A DNA stretch of 64,000 bases, taken from NCBI GenBank assembly GCA_944326305.1, contig CALVDL010000005.1, forward strand, positions 1 to 64,000, read 5' to 3'. This stretch comes from an uncultured Bacteroidales bacterium (GTDB lineage: Bacteria; Bacteroidota; Bacteroidia; Bacteroidales; UBA932). Every line of letters starts with the position of its first letter. Position 1 is the stretch's first letter. Below, one piece after another: positions 27,133-36,286 of the stretch. The position numbers and the translations under genes were made by a program. The notes beneath the pieces were generated by a model. That model ran no database searches, had not been told where the DNA came from, and worked only from the letters and a program-made list of their open reading frames with translations.

Positions 27133-30100
27133 TTAAAAGTTAATATTAAGTCCAAGGTTGAATGTCTTGACCAGTGGGTATTCGCCTCTGTTGTTGGCCA
27201 CAGTCTCCGGATCCTCGAACTTCATTGGGCTGAAAGTAAGGAGATTGTAACCGGTGAAGAATACCTCGAGAGAATTAATTCCGAGTTTCCTGAAAAAGTT
27301 GTTCTGGGAAAATGTATACCCGAGAGTGAGCTCTTTCAGCCTTACGTAGGAGGCGTCCCTGAGCCAGAGGGTAGAATTGGATGAATTCCATCCCTCTGAA
27401 GTCTCTGCGGCACGCGGAAGGGTGCCGTCCGGGTTCTCCGGGGTCCAGCAGTCAGTATAGAAATAATCAATCAGACCCCTGTTTCCGGCATTTGTGAACG
27501 GAATCCTGTAGTCGAGCTCCATCATCTTGTCCACATGCGTCGCGCCCGTCCAGTTCATGGTCAGGGAAAATCCCTTGTAGCCGAATGTGGCGTTGAGCCC
27601 GAATACATACTCCGGCCTGGTAGAATACCCGTAGACCATGGTGTCGTCCCCGTTCACTACATTGTCCCCGTTAAGGTCCGCATACATGGCGTCTCCAGGA
27701 TAGACCTTCACGTTAGGCTGAGGCAGTGAAGGGTCAAGAATCCTTTCGCCGGTAGCATTGTCCGTGATGAAGTCGCTGTCCCTGTACAGGCGGATGAACT
27801 TATATAGTCCGGTCTTCCTTCCGGTAGGTCCTCCTGTCTGGTTCTGGTAGTCGAATTCGCTCTTGACCTCATCCATATAGATGATCCTGTTCCTTGCGAA
27901 TGAGACATTGGCATCGATGCTGTAATAGAACGATGAAGGACGTGTGTCGGACCATCCCAGAGATATTTCATATCCCTTGTTCTCGACCTCACCGATGTTG
28001 AGGTTCGGAAGAGGGGTAGCTATTATCGAAGGCATGGAATTAGGCGTTACCAGGATTCCGTTCCTGTCTTCAAGGAAGAAGTCGGCAGTCAGGGAAAGAC
28101 GGTTCCTGAACATGTTCATATCGAGTCCGACATTGTATTTCAAGGCTTTCTCCCATGTTACCCCAGGGTTTCCGGGAGTGCCGAGCGTATAGTAAGGAAG
28201 GCCGTTAGGGTTGTCAACCCCGAAACTGTAGCTTCCTGCAGGGTTCCAGACGCCTTCCATGTACATGAACCTGGACGATGTACCGAGGTCGTTTCCGACA
28301 AGTCCTACAGATGCCCTTATCTTCAGGAAGTCAACTACGTCCTGCCTTTTCATGAAGCCCTCTTCGGATATCACCCATCCTATGGAGCCTGAAGGGAAAA
28401 AGCCGTATCGGGTCTTGCGCCCCGGAGCGAAGTTCTCGGAACCGTTGTACCCCGCGTTGAAATCCACCAGATATTTATCCATATAGGCATAGGTGACCCT
28501 GCCCACAAGACCGACATAGCCTCTCGGCAGATAAGAATAGGCAGCTTTGGAGCCGCTGTAAACGGTAGGATAATAGTCCTGGGACTGGTTGTACAGCAGC
28601 AGTCCGGTAACGGCATGCTTGCCGTTGAACTTCCTCCTGTAGTCAAGACGGAATTCCATATACCAGTTCCTGTCGTATCCGGAAGTCTCTGAATATCCAA
28701 GTGAACTGTTAGATCCCTGAGGAACATAAACCAGTGTTTTGTCAAAATCCGGATCTGTCATCGGGATAGTGTTGTCCTCCAAGGTCGTCTTGTAATATAC
28801 TGTCTGGTACTCGGCCCCGTATCCTGTATGTATCTTGTCAAGACTCATGTTTATGTCATAGCCTCCTTTTGCAGATACGCTCAGGCCGTCCGTGATGAAA
28901 TCCAGGCGCTGGGTCAGCTCGAGGTCGAGGTTAAGCGTGGCCCTGTAAAGCTGCTTATACCCGTATCCGTAAAAAGGCCTGTACCCGTCACGCATCTCAA
29001 GACCAGGAAGTATGCTGCTCGGTACAAGGGTCCTTATTCCGTCAATCATGCCGGGACTGACCATAGGGAGCGCCCAAATACGTGTATGGTTCCATACATG
29101 GGCCATATCGCTTTCTACCTTCGGTTCCTGGCTTTTACCCACATTGCCGCCTATGTTAAGTTTCATCTGGGTGGTATTGGAAAGCTTGAAGTCCAGATTC
29201 GCGCGGAAATTGTACCTGTTGTACTTGTAGTTGTTGTCATAGTCGAGGCCGGGAAGCTGTTTCAGGAGGCCGTCCTGGTAGAAAAGCCCCATGGAAACGA
29301 AATATCTCACGTTCTCCGTACCTCCGGATATGTTTATATTGTGTTTCGTCTGGAGGAACATCTCCTTATACATGAGTTCAGACCAGTCCGTGTCGGGATA
29401 CATTATGGGGTCTGAGCCGATGCGGTACGCCTCGATAGCCTCTCGTGTGAACAGCTTCTTCGGGTCGGTGATGCCGTCGTTCTGCTGCTTCATGTTCCAG
29501 AACCTTGCATATTCATAGCTGCTCACCTGTTCCACATATGACATAGGATGCTGGAACCCCACTGTAGAATTGATGGAAATCCGTGGCTTCCCAATCTCCC
29601 CCCTTTTGGTGGTGACGAGGATCACGCCATTCGCTCCCCTGACCCCGAAGACGGCAGTCGATGAGGCGTCCTTCAGCACGGACAGGCTCTCTATCTCGTT
29701 CGGGTCGATAGATGACATCGGCCTCTCTATGCCGTCTACAAGAATCAGCGGGGAAGAAGCCGCATCGTTGAGGGAGCCCGCCCCGCGCACGAATATCCTT
29801 GCATTGTCCGCACCAGGCTGCCCCGTCGTCTGGATGGTGGCCACCCCGGGAAGCTGGCCGGCAAGGATATTGGTGAAATCCGCCACAGTAGTGTTCTTCA
29901 GCTGGGCGGACTCCATTGTAGAGAGAGCGCCTGTGACAGTTGCCTTGGTCTGCGTACCGTAAGCAACTACCACGACCGCATCCAGAGCTTCCCTGTCCTC
30001 TTCCAGGAAAAAGTCTATAATCAATTGGGAGCCTACTGCACGGCTTTGCGGCTCATATCCGAGGAACGAGACCTCCAGCACGGCTTTCCTGTCCGGCACA

Positions 30101-30318
30101 CGGATTTCATAGGAACCGTCATTTTCCGTTATGACACCGTTCCTGGTCCCCTGGACCACGATGCTTGCACCGGCCACGGGCTGGTCGTTCTGGTCATATA
30201 CCTTCCCGCTCACAGCGAGTCCTGAATCCTGCGCATGCAGAAACTCTGACGCTGCCAGAACGGCAAGGAAAGACAGGAAAGACAGCCGCAATAAAAAAGA
30301 AGACTGTAGTTGTTTCAT
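27133..30318 (-). CDS. SusC/RagA TonB-linked outer-membrane transporter (pair 2)
   Basis: A 1061-residue SusC. The signal peptide (about 1-30) is followed by a carboxypeptidase-like regulatory domain (about 35-115; VSGKVYDQNDQPVAGASIVVQG) and a TonB-box region (DAVVVVAYGTQ). The plug (LPGVATIQTTGQPGAD, PLILVDGIERP, AVFGVRGANGVILVTTKRG) and the barrel ending NLGLNINF follow. There is no STN domain, consistent with control by the divergent SusR-like regulator at 30494 instead of a FecR pair. It is the first gene of the - strand glucan operon. Confidence 0.95.
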   Translation of the reverse strand: MKQLQSSFLLRLSFLSFLAVLAASEFLHAQDSGLAVSGKVYDQNDQPVAGASIVVQGTRNGVITENDGSYEIRVPDRKAVLEVSFLGYEPQSRAVGSQLIIDFFLEEDREALDAVVVVAYGTQTKATVTGALSTMESAQLKNTTVADFTNILAGQLPGVATIQTTGQPGADNARIFVRGAGSLNDAASSPLILVDGIERPMSSIDPNEIESLSVLKDASSTAVFGVRGANGVILVTTKRGEIGKPRISINSTVGFQHPMSYVEQVSSYEYARFWNMKQQNDGITDPKKLFTREAIEAYRIGSDPIMYPDTDWSELMYKEMFLQTKHNINISGGTENVRYFVSMGLFYQDGLLKQLPGLDYDNNYKYNRYNFRANLDFKLSNTTQMKLNIGGNVGKSQEPKVESDMAHVWNHTRIWALPMVSPGMIDGIRTLVPSSILPGLEMRDGYRPFYGYGYKQLYRATLNLDLELTQRLDFITDGLSVSAKGGYDINMSLDKIHTGYGAEYQTVYYKTTLEDNTIPMTDPDFDKTLVYVPQGSNSSLGYSETSGYDRNWYMEFRLDYRRKFNGKHAVTGLLLYNQSQDYYPTVYSGSKAAYSYLPRGYVGLVGRVTYAYMDKYLVDFNAGYNGSENFAPGRKTRYGFFPSGSIGWVISEEGFMKRQDVVDFLKIRASVGLVGNDLGTSSRFMYMEGVWNPAGSYSFGVDNPNGLPYYTLGTPGNPGVTWEKALKYNVGLDMNMFRNRLSLTADFFLEDRNGILVTPNSMPSIIATPLPNLNIGEVENKGYEISLGWSDTRPSSFYYSIDANVSFARNRIIYMDEVKSEFDYQNQTGGPTGRKTGLYKFIRLYRDSDFITDNATGERILDPSLPQPNVKVYPGDAMYADLNGDNVVNGDDTMVYGYSTRPEYVFGLNATFGYKGFSLTMNWTGATHVDKMMELDYRIPFTNAGNRGLIDYFYTDCWTPENPDGTLPRAAETSEGWNSSNSTLWLRDASYVRLKELTLGYTFSQNNFFRKLGINSLEVFFTGYNLLTFSPMKFEDPETVANNRGEYPLVKTFNLGLNINF

Positions 30319-30460
30319 AGATAATCCATTTTTGAATTATTGTTTCACTAATTTCGCCATTAGCGCATACACCGGCTATGAATTATGTCCATTTTTATTG
30401 AAATTTCATCCACCGGAGACTATTTTCCAATACCGGGAGACAAAAATCCAAGTTATTCCT

Positions 30461-30468
30461 TAACTTTG
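30461..30468 (+). promoter_or_regulatory. -7 box for the SusR-like regulator
   Basis: TAACTTTG matches TAnnTTTG and lies 25 bases upstream of the regulator start at 30494. No clear -33 TTTG is visible. Confidence 0.4.
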
Positions 30469-30493
30469 TATGACATAACCCTGTTACCATACA

Positions 30494-33325
30494 ATGACAC
30501 TGAAAACCCTCTGCCTGCACTTCATTACATTATATGCCGCACTGGCATCGCCTGCCCCTGCAGCCGTTCATGCAGGAGAGCAGACGGACAAAAATCCATA
30601 TCTGCAATACAGTACCTTAGGCAGCGGAGAAGGACTGTCCGGCAACAAGATACTGTCTATAGCCAGGGACTCGGCCGGCACATACTGGATCGGCTCGGAC
30701 AAAGGTCTCGACAGGATTGCCGAAGGCAAGATAAAAAGCTACAATTCCGACAGCTCCTTCCTCAACAAAAGGATAAGGTTCATCTCCGTGGGCAACAGCG
30801 GGGGCATCTGGGCCGCCACATCATCCGGTCTGTACAGGTACCACCACAGTACAGACACCTTCAGCAGGGAAAGCATTGACGGGGTCCCTGTCATACCGTA
30901 TGACTATGACACCTGGAAAGACGGGATATATTTCATATGCAAAGACGGGATAGCAGGGCAGGACCGGACACAGGACAGCCTCAGGATGGTAATGGACGCA
31001 GGATCATTGCCGCGCAAGGCCGACCATCTGGAATTCATTGATGACACCACCTGTATAGTCACGGCCGATGCCGACGGGGTATATACAGTCGGCCTGCGCT
31101 CGGGATTGGCAAGGAAAATATACGGCCTCGGACACGATTCCCTGGTGAACGACCTGTGCGTTGACCGGGAAGGACGTATATGGATGGCATTCCACAATAA
31201 CGGCGTCATCTGCATTTCAGGACAGGAGGGCAGCCACGGGAAGGAATACAGGAAAATCCGTTCTTTCCTGGAAGGGCACATAATACTGGGGCTTGAAGAA
31301 TGCAATGGTAAAATATATGTAACGACGGACGGGGACGGGATCTACGAGGCGGACCTTTCCTCCATGTGCATAAAAAACATCAAGGAGTTCTCATGCGGGC
31401 AGCTTCCTCCGCCGGAAATCGAATCAGTGAACTGTATGGAGATATACGGAAGCGAAATATGGATGGGCACTGTAAGGCATGGTATCCTATGCCTCAAATA
31501 TACTCCCGTAAGGAACTTCGACAATGACGAATTCGGTTTCCCGAAAGACAGGGGGGCCAACAGTTCCGTAGTTTCATGCCTGAGAGAAGACAGCGGCGGG
31601 AACATATGGATAGGTACGGACGGGAGCGGCATCGCCATACTTGAACACGGAAATGGAAGAAAGTTCAGGGTACTTGAGGCAATGGGGCACGAAAAGGTAG
31701 CCTCGATCGAGGATATCGGGAACGGACAGATGCTCATCTCGGTCTACAATAAAGGCATATACAGATACGACACCGGTTCCGGGAAGACAGAACGCATAAC
31801 CATTTCAGACGAAGAAACAAACGGCAATATCCTGAAAAAAGACATAATCATAAACCTGGAACGGTATGATGAAGAGAATGTATATGTACTTGCAGACAGC
31901 ATATACAACTACAATATCCCGTCAGGGAAGATAACCGGTCCGGGAATCTACAGAATAAAGTCCAGCAGCAACTTCTGGACAGCCTATTCCGGTCCGGGGG
32001 AGACAGTCATATATGACCATTACGACATCTGGGCACTCTATCCGGACAGGGTCAAGGCGGAACACATATTCCATTCCAACGGAGGGGACATCAATACCGT
32101 ACGTAGATCGGGGAACACTCTCTGGATACTGAAATCCAACTCCCTGGCCAGGATTCCCATGACCAGCCGGGAATTCTCCCATGTGCCTTCAGACTACAAC
32201 GGAAAAATCCTTTCACTGGAGGCAGATGCCCTGGGGAACATATACCTCATGACCGACTCCAGGCTTGTGAAGATGTCATGCGCCGACCCCGGGGAATACA
32301 CCATATTCGACAGTTCCGACGGCTATACAGGCAATTATTTCATAGAGAACGTTTCAATACGGTCGTCATCAAGGGAGATATATGCAGGCGGGACAGCAGG
32401 ACTGTGCGTGATACATCCTGAAGCATCATACCCGCCAATGGTTTCACGAGACATATCACTGATCGGGGTGACAAGCGGAAGCGAAAAAATCGGCTATGCC
32501 AGAAAAGAAGACGGGACCTACCGGATATTGCTGCAGAACAGGCACAGATCCGCACAGATGGAAGTATGCCTGAACGGGGCCGGAGCCATGGAAAAACACG
32601 AATTCAGATATACGGTCAAAGGCTTCCTGAAAACAAGGACAGTATATTCTGACAACGTTCTTGACCTTTCCGGGCTGTTTCCGGGACGTTACAGGATTAA
32701 GGCAGCCTGGCTCGACAGGGCCGGGAAATGGCAGGATACAGACACTGACATACAACTGGACATTCGCCTGCCATGGATAGTGACACTTGCACTGCTCATT
32801 TTCATGCCGGCTGGCTGCATATACGGGAAAAAGCTTGCCAGGGACAGGAAACGGTCCGACATAATAAAGACTGATGAATACAAGGTGGCTGAGGGGACTT
32901 GTCTTGAAACAGTCCCGGCAGAAAATCCTGACCGGCAGTTCCTGGAGAAACTGGACAGTTTCATATTGTCAAACCTGTCCAATGACAGGCTGTGCGCCCA
33001 GATAATAATAGACCATATGTGCATGGGACGGGCAACCTTCTACAAAAAGATAAAAAGCATCACAGGCATGGGAATAATGGAGTATGTCACCAGAAAACGC
33101 ATGATGGAGGCATCGGAACTCCTGAAAAACAGCAGGCTGTCCATTTCGGAGATAGCCGTCAGGACCGGATATACGGACAACCAGTACTTCAGCCGGGCCT
33201 TCAGGCAATACTCCGGTACAGCACCGAGCTTCTACAGGAAACAGCACCGAAGGGGCGAATCACCGTCCGATGGTGAACGCGTAGACATTGCCCCCGAAAT
33301 CAGAAACAAAAAGCATGTTTCCTGA
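30494..33325 (+). CDS. SusR-like membrane regulator: periplasmic propeller, TM, AraC-type HTH
   Basis: A 943-residue inner-membrane sensor. The signal/TM region (1-28) is followed by a large periplasmic propeller of two-component-regulator type (about 35-640; WIGSDKGLDRI, IWMAFHNNGV, IWIGTDGSGIAIL) and a Y_Y_Y-like strand domain (about 655-750). Then come a TM helix (about 760-780) and a cytoplasmic AraC-type HTH (about 830-925; MGRATFYKKIK, ISEIAVRTGYTDNQYFSRAFRQY). No histidine kinase or receiver domain lies between TM and HTH, which is the SusR plan, not the hybrid two-component plan. It is divergent from the glucan operon and probably activates it on sensing an oligosaccharide. Its last 22 codons overlap the convergent phosphoesterase gene. 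Confidence 0.88.
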   Translation: MTLKTLCLHFITLYAALASPAPAAVHAGEQTDKNPYLQYSTLGSGEGLSGNKILSIARDSAGTYWIGSDKGLDRIAEGKIKSYNSDSSFLNKRIRFISVGNSGGIWAATSSGLYRYHHSTDTFSRESIDGVPVIPYDYDTWKDGIYFICKDGIAGQDRTQDSLRMVMDAGSLPRKADHLEFIDDTTCIVTADADGVYTVGLRSGLARKIYGLGHDSLVNDLCVDREGRIWMAFHNNGVICISGQEGSHGKEYRKIRSFLEGHIILGLEECNGKIYVTTDGDGIYEADLSSMCIKNIKEFSCGQLPPPEIESVNCMEIYGSEIWMGTVRHGILCLKYTPVRNFDNDEFGFPKDRGANSSVVSCLREDSGGNIWIGTDGSGIAILEHGNGRKFRVLEAMGHEKVASIEDIGNGQMLISVYNKGIYRYDTGSGKTERITISDEETNGNILKKDIIINLERYDEENVYVLADSIYNYNIPSGKITGPGIYRIKSSSNFWTAYSGPGETVIYDHYDIWALYPDRVKAEHIFHSNGGDINTVRRSGNTLWILKSNSLARIPMTSREFSHVPSDYNGKILSLEADALGNIYLMTDSRLVKMSCADPGEYTIFDSSDGYTGNYFIENVSIRSSSREIYAGGTAGLCVIHPEASYPPMVSRDISLIGVTSGSEKIGYARKEDGTYRILLQNRHRSAQMEVCLNGAGAMEKHEFRYTVKGFLKTRTVYSDNVLDLSGLFPGRYRIKAAWLDRAGKWQDTDTDIQLDIRLPWIVTLALLIFMPAGCIYGKKLARDRKRSDIIKTDEYKVAEGTCLETVPAENPDRQFLEKLDSFILSNLSNDRLCAQIIIDHMCMGRATFYKKIKSITGMGIMEYVTRKRMMEASELLKNSRLSISEIAVRTGYTDNQYFSRAFRQYSGTAPSFYRKQHRRGESPSDGERVDIAPEIRNKKHVS

Positions 33326-35722
33326 AACGGCGGCGGGACCGAGCACCGGAGCGCCGAAGTCATAGCTCCAGAGCTTCTTTCCCGTGACCGGGTCTAATGA
33401 ATACATATTCCCGTCGGAAGCACCGACAAACAGGGTGTCCCCACACAGCACGGCCGGCGCCTCCACCGTCCGTACAGGATGTCTTGTATACGGAGCCGTA
33501 AGTATCAAAGCATTGCCCACAGGCATATTCCATTCCGGCTCAAGACTTCCCGCATCCGTCCCGACGACTCCGCTGTCAGCAGTACCGAACACGGCACATC
33601 CTCCGGCAACTACAGGAGAAGATGCCACGTCAAGGTTGAACGGGAGCTCCCTTTCCATGACAGTTTCACCGTCCGCAATATCTATCATGAACACGCGCCG
33701 TCCAGATGTCACATAGAGCCTCTCTCCGTATACCGCCGCAGATGCTGCCCGGAAGTTGAGACCGGAATCAGCGCGGCTCCACAGAAGCTTGCCCGTGCCG
33801 GCGTCATTGCCGTAAAGGGATCTCCACTGGGCGGAGCCTATCAGCATACCTCCGCCAAGGGACAGGGTCGCGACAGTACCCTCGCCCTGGCTCCATCCGT
33901 CATTCCTCCAGAGCATCCTGCCGTCCGCAGCCACATAAGCCGACAGTCCCTTACCGCTTCCGGCATATACAGTCCCTTCTCCTGCGACGAGCCCGTCCAT
34001 AAGCGGCGGATGACCGTCATTCACAGGCAGTCGGCACTCCCATTCAAGGGAGCCTGTAGCAGAATCCAGGGAATAGAGCCACCCGTAGACATCCTGCGCG
34101 AAGATACGGCCACCTTCAGCGGCAAGCGAGCCCTTCACCGCCGCCCTGGTCCTGTATTTCCACAGCAACCTTCCCGTTCCCGAATCAAAGGCACATACAC
34201 ACGGACCGGATTCCTGGCCGTCTGCCGATGAAGCCACACAGACCTTTCCGTCATGCACTACCGGAGATGCCATGAATATATTCCCGCCGGCATTGGCTGC
34301 CCATACAAGCGAAAGGCTGTCCCCCAGATCCATTCCAGAGGCGGTATGCGAAGGATTACCCCGCATGCACGGCCAGTCCCCCTGCACACAGGCCAGGGCC
34401 CCGAGCTCCGGCTCATACGTGAATACCTCTTCGGCGGTCACGGCACTGCCATCGCTGAAGACCACCTCCACCCTGAGGGTAAGTTCCTTCCCGGCATACC
34501 GGGCCGGCAGACGGAGCCCGCCGGTCCATGACCAGTCAGTCATCTGTACAGCCTTGCCGGACCTCCCGGCAGGCATACCCTTGTACAAGCATGCATATTC
34601 CACATATTCAACATAGGAAGATGACGAATAGGCGTTGACCACAATCCTGTCCGTGGCGCACTTCCCTTTCGGGGACGCTATACGCACATGATGCCCTATG
34701 CCCGGATACCTGAGCTCCGTAGACACATTCCCGTCTGCATCCGTACGGAACACCCTGAATGCTGCAGGAGAATGGTCTATGCCCCCTTTTGACGCAGGCG
34801 GAGTGCTTACAGAAAGTACATTCCCGTAGCGGCGCACATAATCCGTATGGTAATGGCCGTATACCCATGCGCGGAGGTTGTACAGAGAAAGGTCAACTGA
34901 AGACCCGTTACAACCATTATATACAAAAGACCCGTTTTCCGACAGCAGGTCATGGCAGAAGACTATCAGGGGAGTGCCCGGGTCAACATGGGAAAGATCG
35001 TTTTCCATCCATGCGCACACATCGTCCGCGGTATAGCCGGGCTTCCTGTCCCCGGAAAGCATCGGCAGCACGATATAGTGCGTCCCGGCTACATTAAAAG
35101 AATACCATACAGGGCCATAAAGGCTCTCGAAAAGTTCCTCGCCACAGGCCCCGTCTACGAGGTCATGATTCCCTATGGAGTAGTATACAGGTATCCCCAT
35201 ATTCTCCGTGTTCATCAGCTCCGCATGGGCCTTCAGGCCCTTCTCATAGCAGATGTCACCGGTATGGATCACGAAGGCCGCCTTCTCCACTGCCGCATAT
35301 CTCCTGACATCCCCGGTCCACCCCTCATTGGAGGCGACATCTGAAATCTCGGTATCCGTGACCTGGATAAAACGGTGCTCTCCTCTCCTGCCGGTCCAGG
35401 CATCATACCTGGACATGGCGAAATCGCATGGACCGCCGTCCCCCGCCCTGCAGTAATGCCGCCGGGCCATGTACCCGGAAGGGACCGTCACCGATATGAA
35501 CCGCGCTGAAGCATGGCCAGGAAGGCTGTAAAGCCCATCCCCGGATGTCTCGGCCACATTGAGGCCGTCAGACACGCATACCCCGGCGAGGGCCGTGTCC
35601 CCCTCATCCCATATCCCGTTTCCGTTCCTGTCATCAAACACCCTTCCCGTATACGGGACCGCTTCTGAAGGAAACACAGGCAAAAGCGCAACAAGAAGCA
35701 CAGTCAAAATTCTCGTATCCAT
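33260..35722 (-). CDS. Calcineurin-like phosphoesterase fused to PQQ-like beta-propeller
   Basis: An 820-residue secreted protein. The signal (1-21) is followed by a small beta domain with an acidic loop (about 25-105; DRNGNGIWDEGD). The metallophosphoesterase domain (about 115-335) shows D123-T-E125, GD at 155-156, GNHD at 184-187, a CHD motif and GHYH near 285. The C-terminal half (about 430-820) is a propeller of outer-membrane-quinoprotein type repeats (WLYSLDSATGSLEWE, LWSYDFGAP). The first metal motif is DxE where DxH is usual. The substrate is unknown; the propeller probably positions the enzyme. The gene ends inside the 3' end of the SusR-like regulator. Confidence 0.82.
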   Translation of the reverse strand: MDTRILTVLLVALLPVFPSEAVPYTGRVFDDRNGNGIWDEGDTALAGVCVSDGLNVAETSGDGLYSLPGHASARFISVTVPSGYMARRHYCRAGDGGPCDFAMSRYDAWTGRRGEHRFIQVTDTEISDVASNEGWTGDVRRYAAVEKAAFVIHTGDICYEKGLKAHAELMNTENMGIPVYYSIGNHDLVDGACGEELFESLYGPVWYSFNVAGTHYIVLPMLSGDRKPGYTADDVCAWMENDLSHVDPGTPLIVFCHDLLSENGSFVYNGCNGSSVDLSLYNLRAWVYGHYHTDYVRRYGNVLSVSTPPASKGGIDHSPAAFRVFRTDADGNVSTELRYPGIGHHVRIASPKGKCATDRIVVNAYSSSSYVEYVEYACLYKGMPAGRSGKAVQMTDWSWTGGLRLPARYAGKELTLRVEVVFSDGSAVTAEEVFTYEPELGALACVQGDWPCMRGNPSHTASGMDLGDSLSLVWAANAGGNIFMASPVVHDGKVCVASSADGQESGPCVCAFDSGTGRLLWKYRTRAAVKGSLAAEGGRIFAQDVYGWLYSLDSATGSLEWECRLPVNDGHPPLMDGLVAGEGTVYAGSGKGLSAYVAADGRMLWRNDGWSQGEGTVATLSLGGGMLIGSAQWRSLYGNDAGTGKLLWSRADSGLNFRAASAAVYGERLYVTSGRRVFMIDIADGETVMERELPFNLDVASSPVVAGGCAVFGTADSGVVGTDAGSLEPEWNMPVGNALILTAPYTRHPVRTVEAPAVLCGDTLFVGASDGNMYSLDPVTGKKLWSYDFGAPVLGPAAVSGNMLFVSDFGGNVYAFTIGR

Positions 35723-35771
35723 AATCCGTAATGTCCGATACCGCCTGCCCGGAACCGTTCCTGCAACGGGC

Positions 35772-36209
35772 TCAGTCGTCTATACCCATTAGGTTGAAAT
35801 TCCTGTCGAAAGTAAGTTCAAGACCGTAAGTGAGCTTTACCTCATATTCTCGCCTGTCCCTGGAAATCTTCCTGTACTCCGCCCCCTTGTATGTATTTTC
35901 GACATAGTTCCTGATAGGCTCCGGCACAAGTCTGCTGTCGATGGTTGAATACTTGCATTCTATGCTCGTCCAGTCACCCCTGCGGTCGAACTCCATCTTC
36001 GTCCCGTTGACCATCACCACCTCATAATGCACCTCCAGGAAATCCCTCTCCTGCTTTGCGTAGGCAAGCTTCTCGCCGGGGAATCCGGCAGTTATGAACT
36101 CCTTCGCCTTAGCCGGGAGGCGGTCGAAAGTGACTGCCCTATCATTGTCCGCTGAAGCTGCAAATGTGAATGCCATTATACAGGCAAGTACTGTCATTAT
36201 CCTTTTCAT
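35772..36209 (-). CDS. PepSY-like periplasmic protein
   Basis: A 145-residue exported protein with a signal peptide ending ASA. It contains two PepSY-like repeats of about 60 residues (LPAKAKEFITAGFPGEKLAYAK with KMEFDRRGDW; VPEPIRNYVENTYKGAEYRK with LELTFDRNF). The start at 36209 is chosen because it opens the signal peptide. Proteins of this kind often sit next to two-component genes in Bacteroidota, and this one follows a kinase gene at 36287. It has its own promoter-like TACTTTTG box upstream. The function is not established; sensing or inhibition in the periplasm is a guess. Confidence 0.75.
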   Translation of the reverse strand: MKRIMTVLACIMAFTFAASADNDRAVTFDRLPAKAKEFITAGFPGEKLAYAKQERDFLEVHYEVVMVNGTKMEFDRRGDWTSIECKYSTIDSRLVPEPIRNYVENTYKGAEYRKISRDRREYEVKLTYGLELTFDRNFNLMGIDD

Positions 36210-36238
36210 TGTATCTGTTGTTTTAATTGTTTGCACTG

Positions 36239-36246
36239 CAAAAGTA
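36239..36246 (-). promoter_or_regulatory. -7 box for the PepSY-like gene
   Basis: TACTTTTG on the - strand matches TAnnTTTG and lies 29 bases upstream of the start at 36209, inside the gap after the kinase gene. It suggests separate expression of this gene. Confidence 0.45.
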
Positions 36247-36286
36247 CCGCGAGTTTCTGAAACGGAAATGAAATCACGGTGAAATT

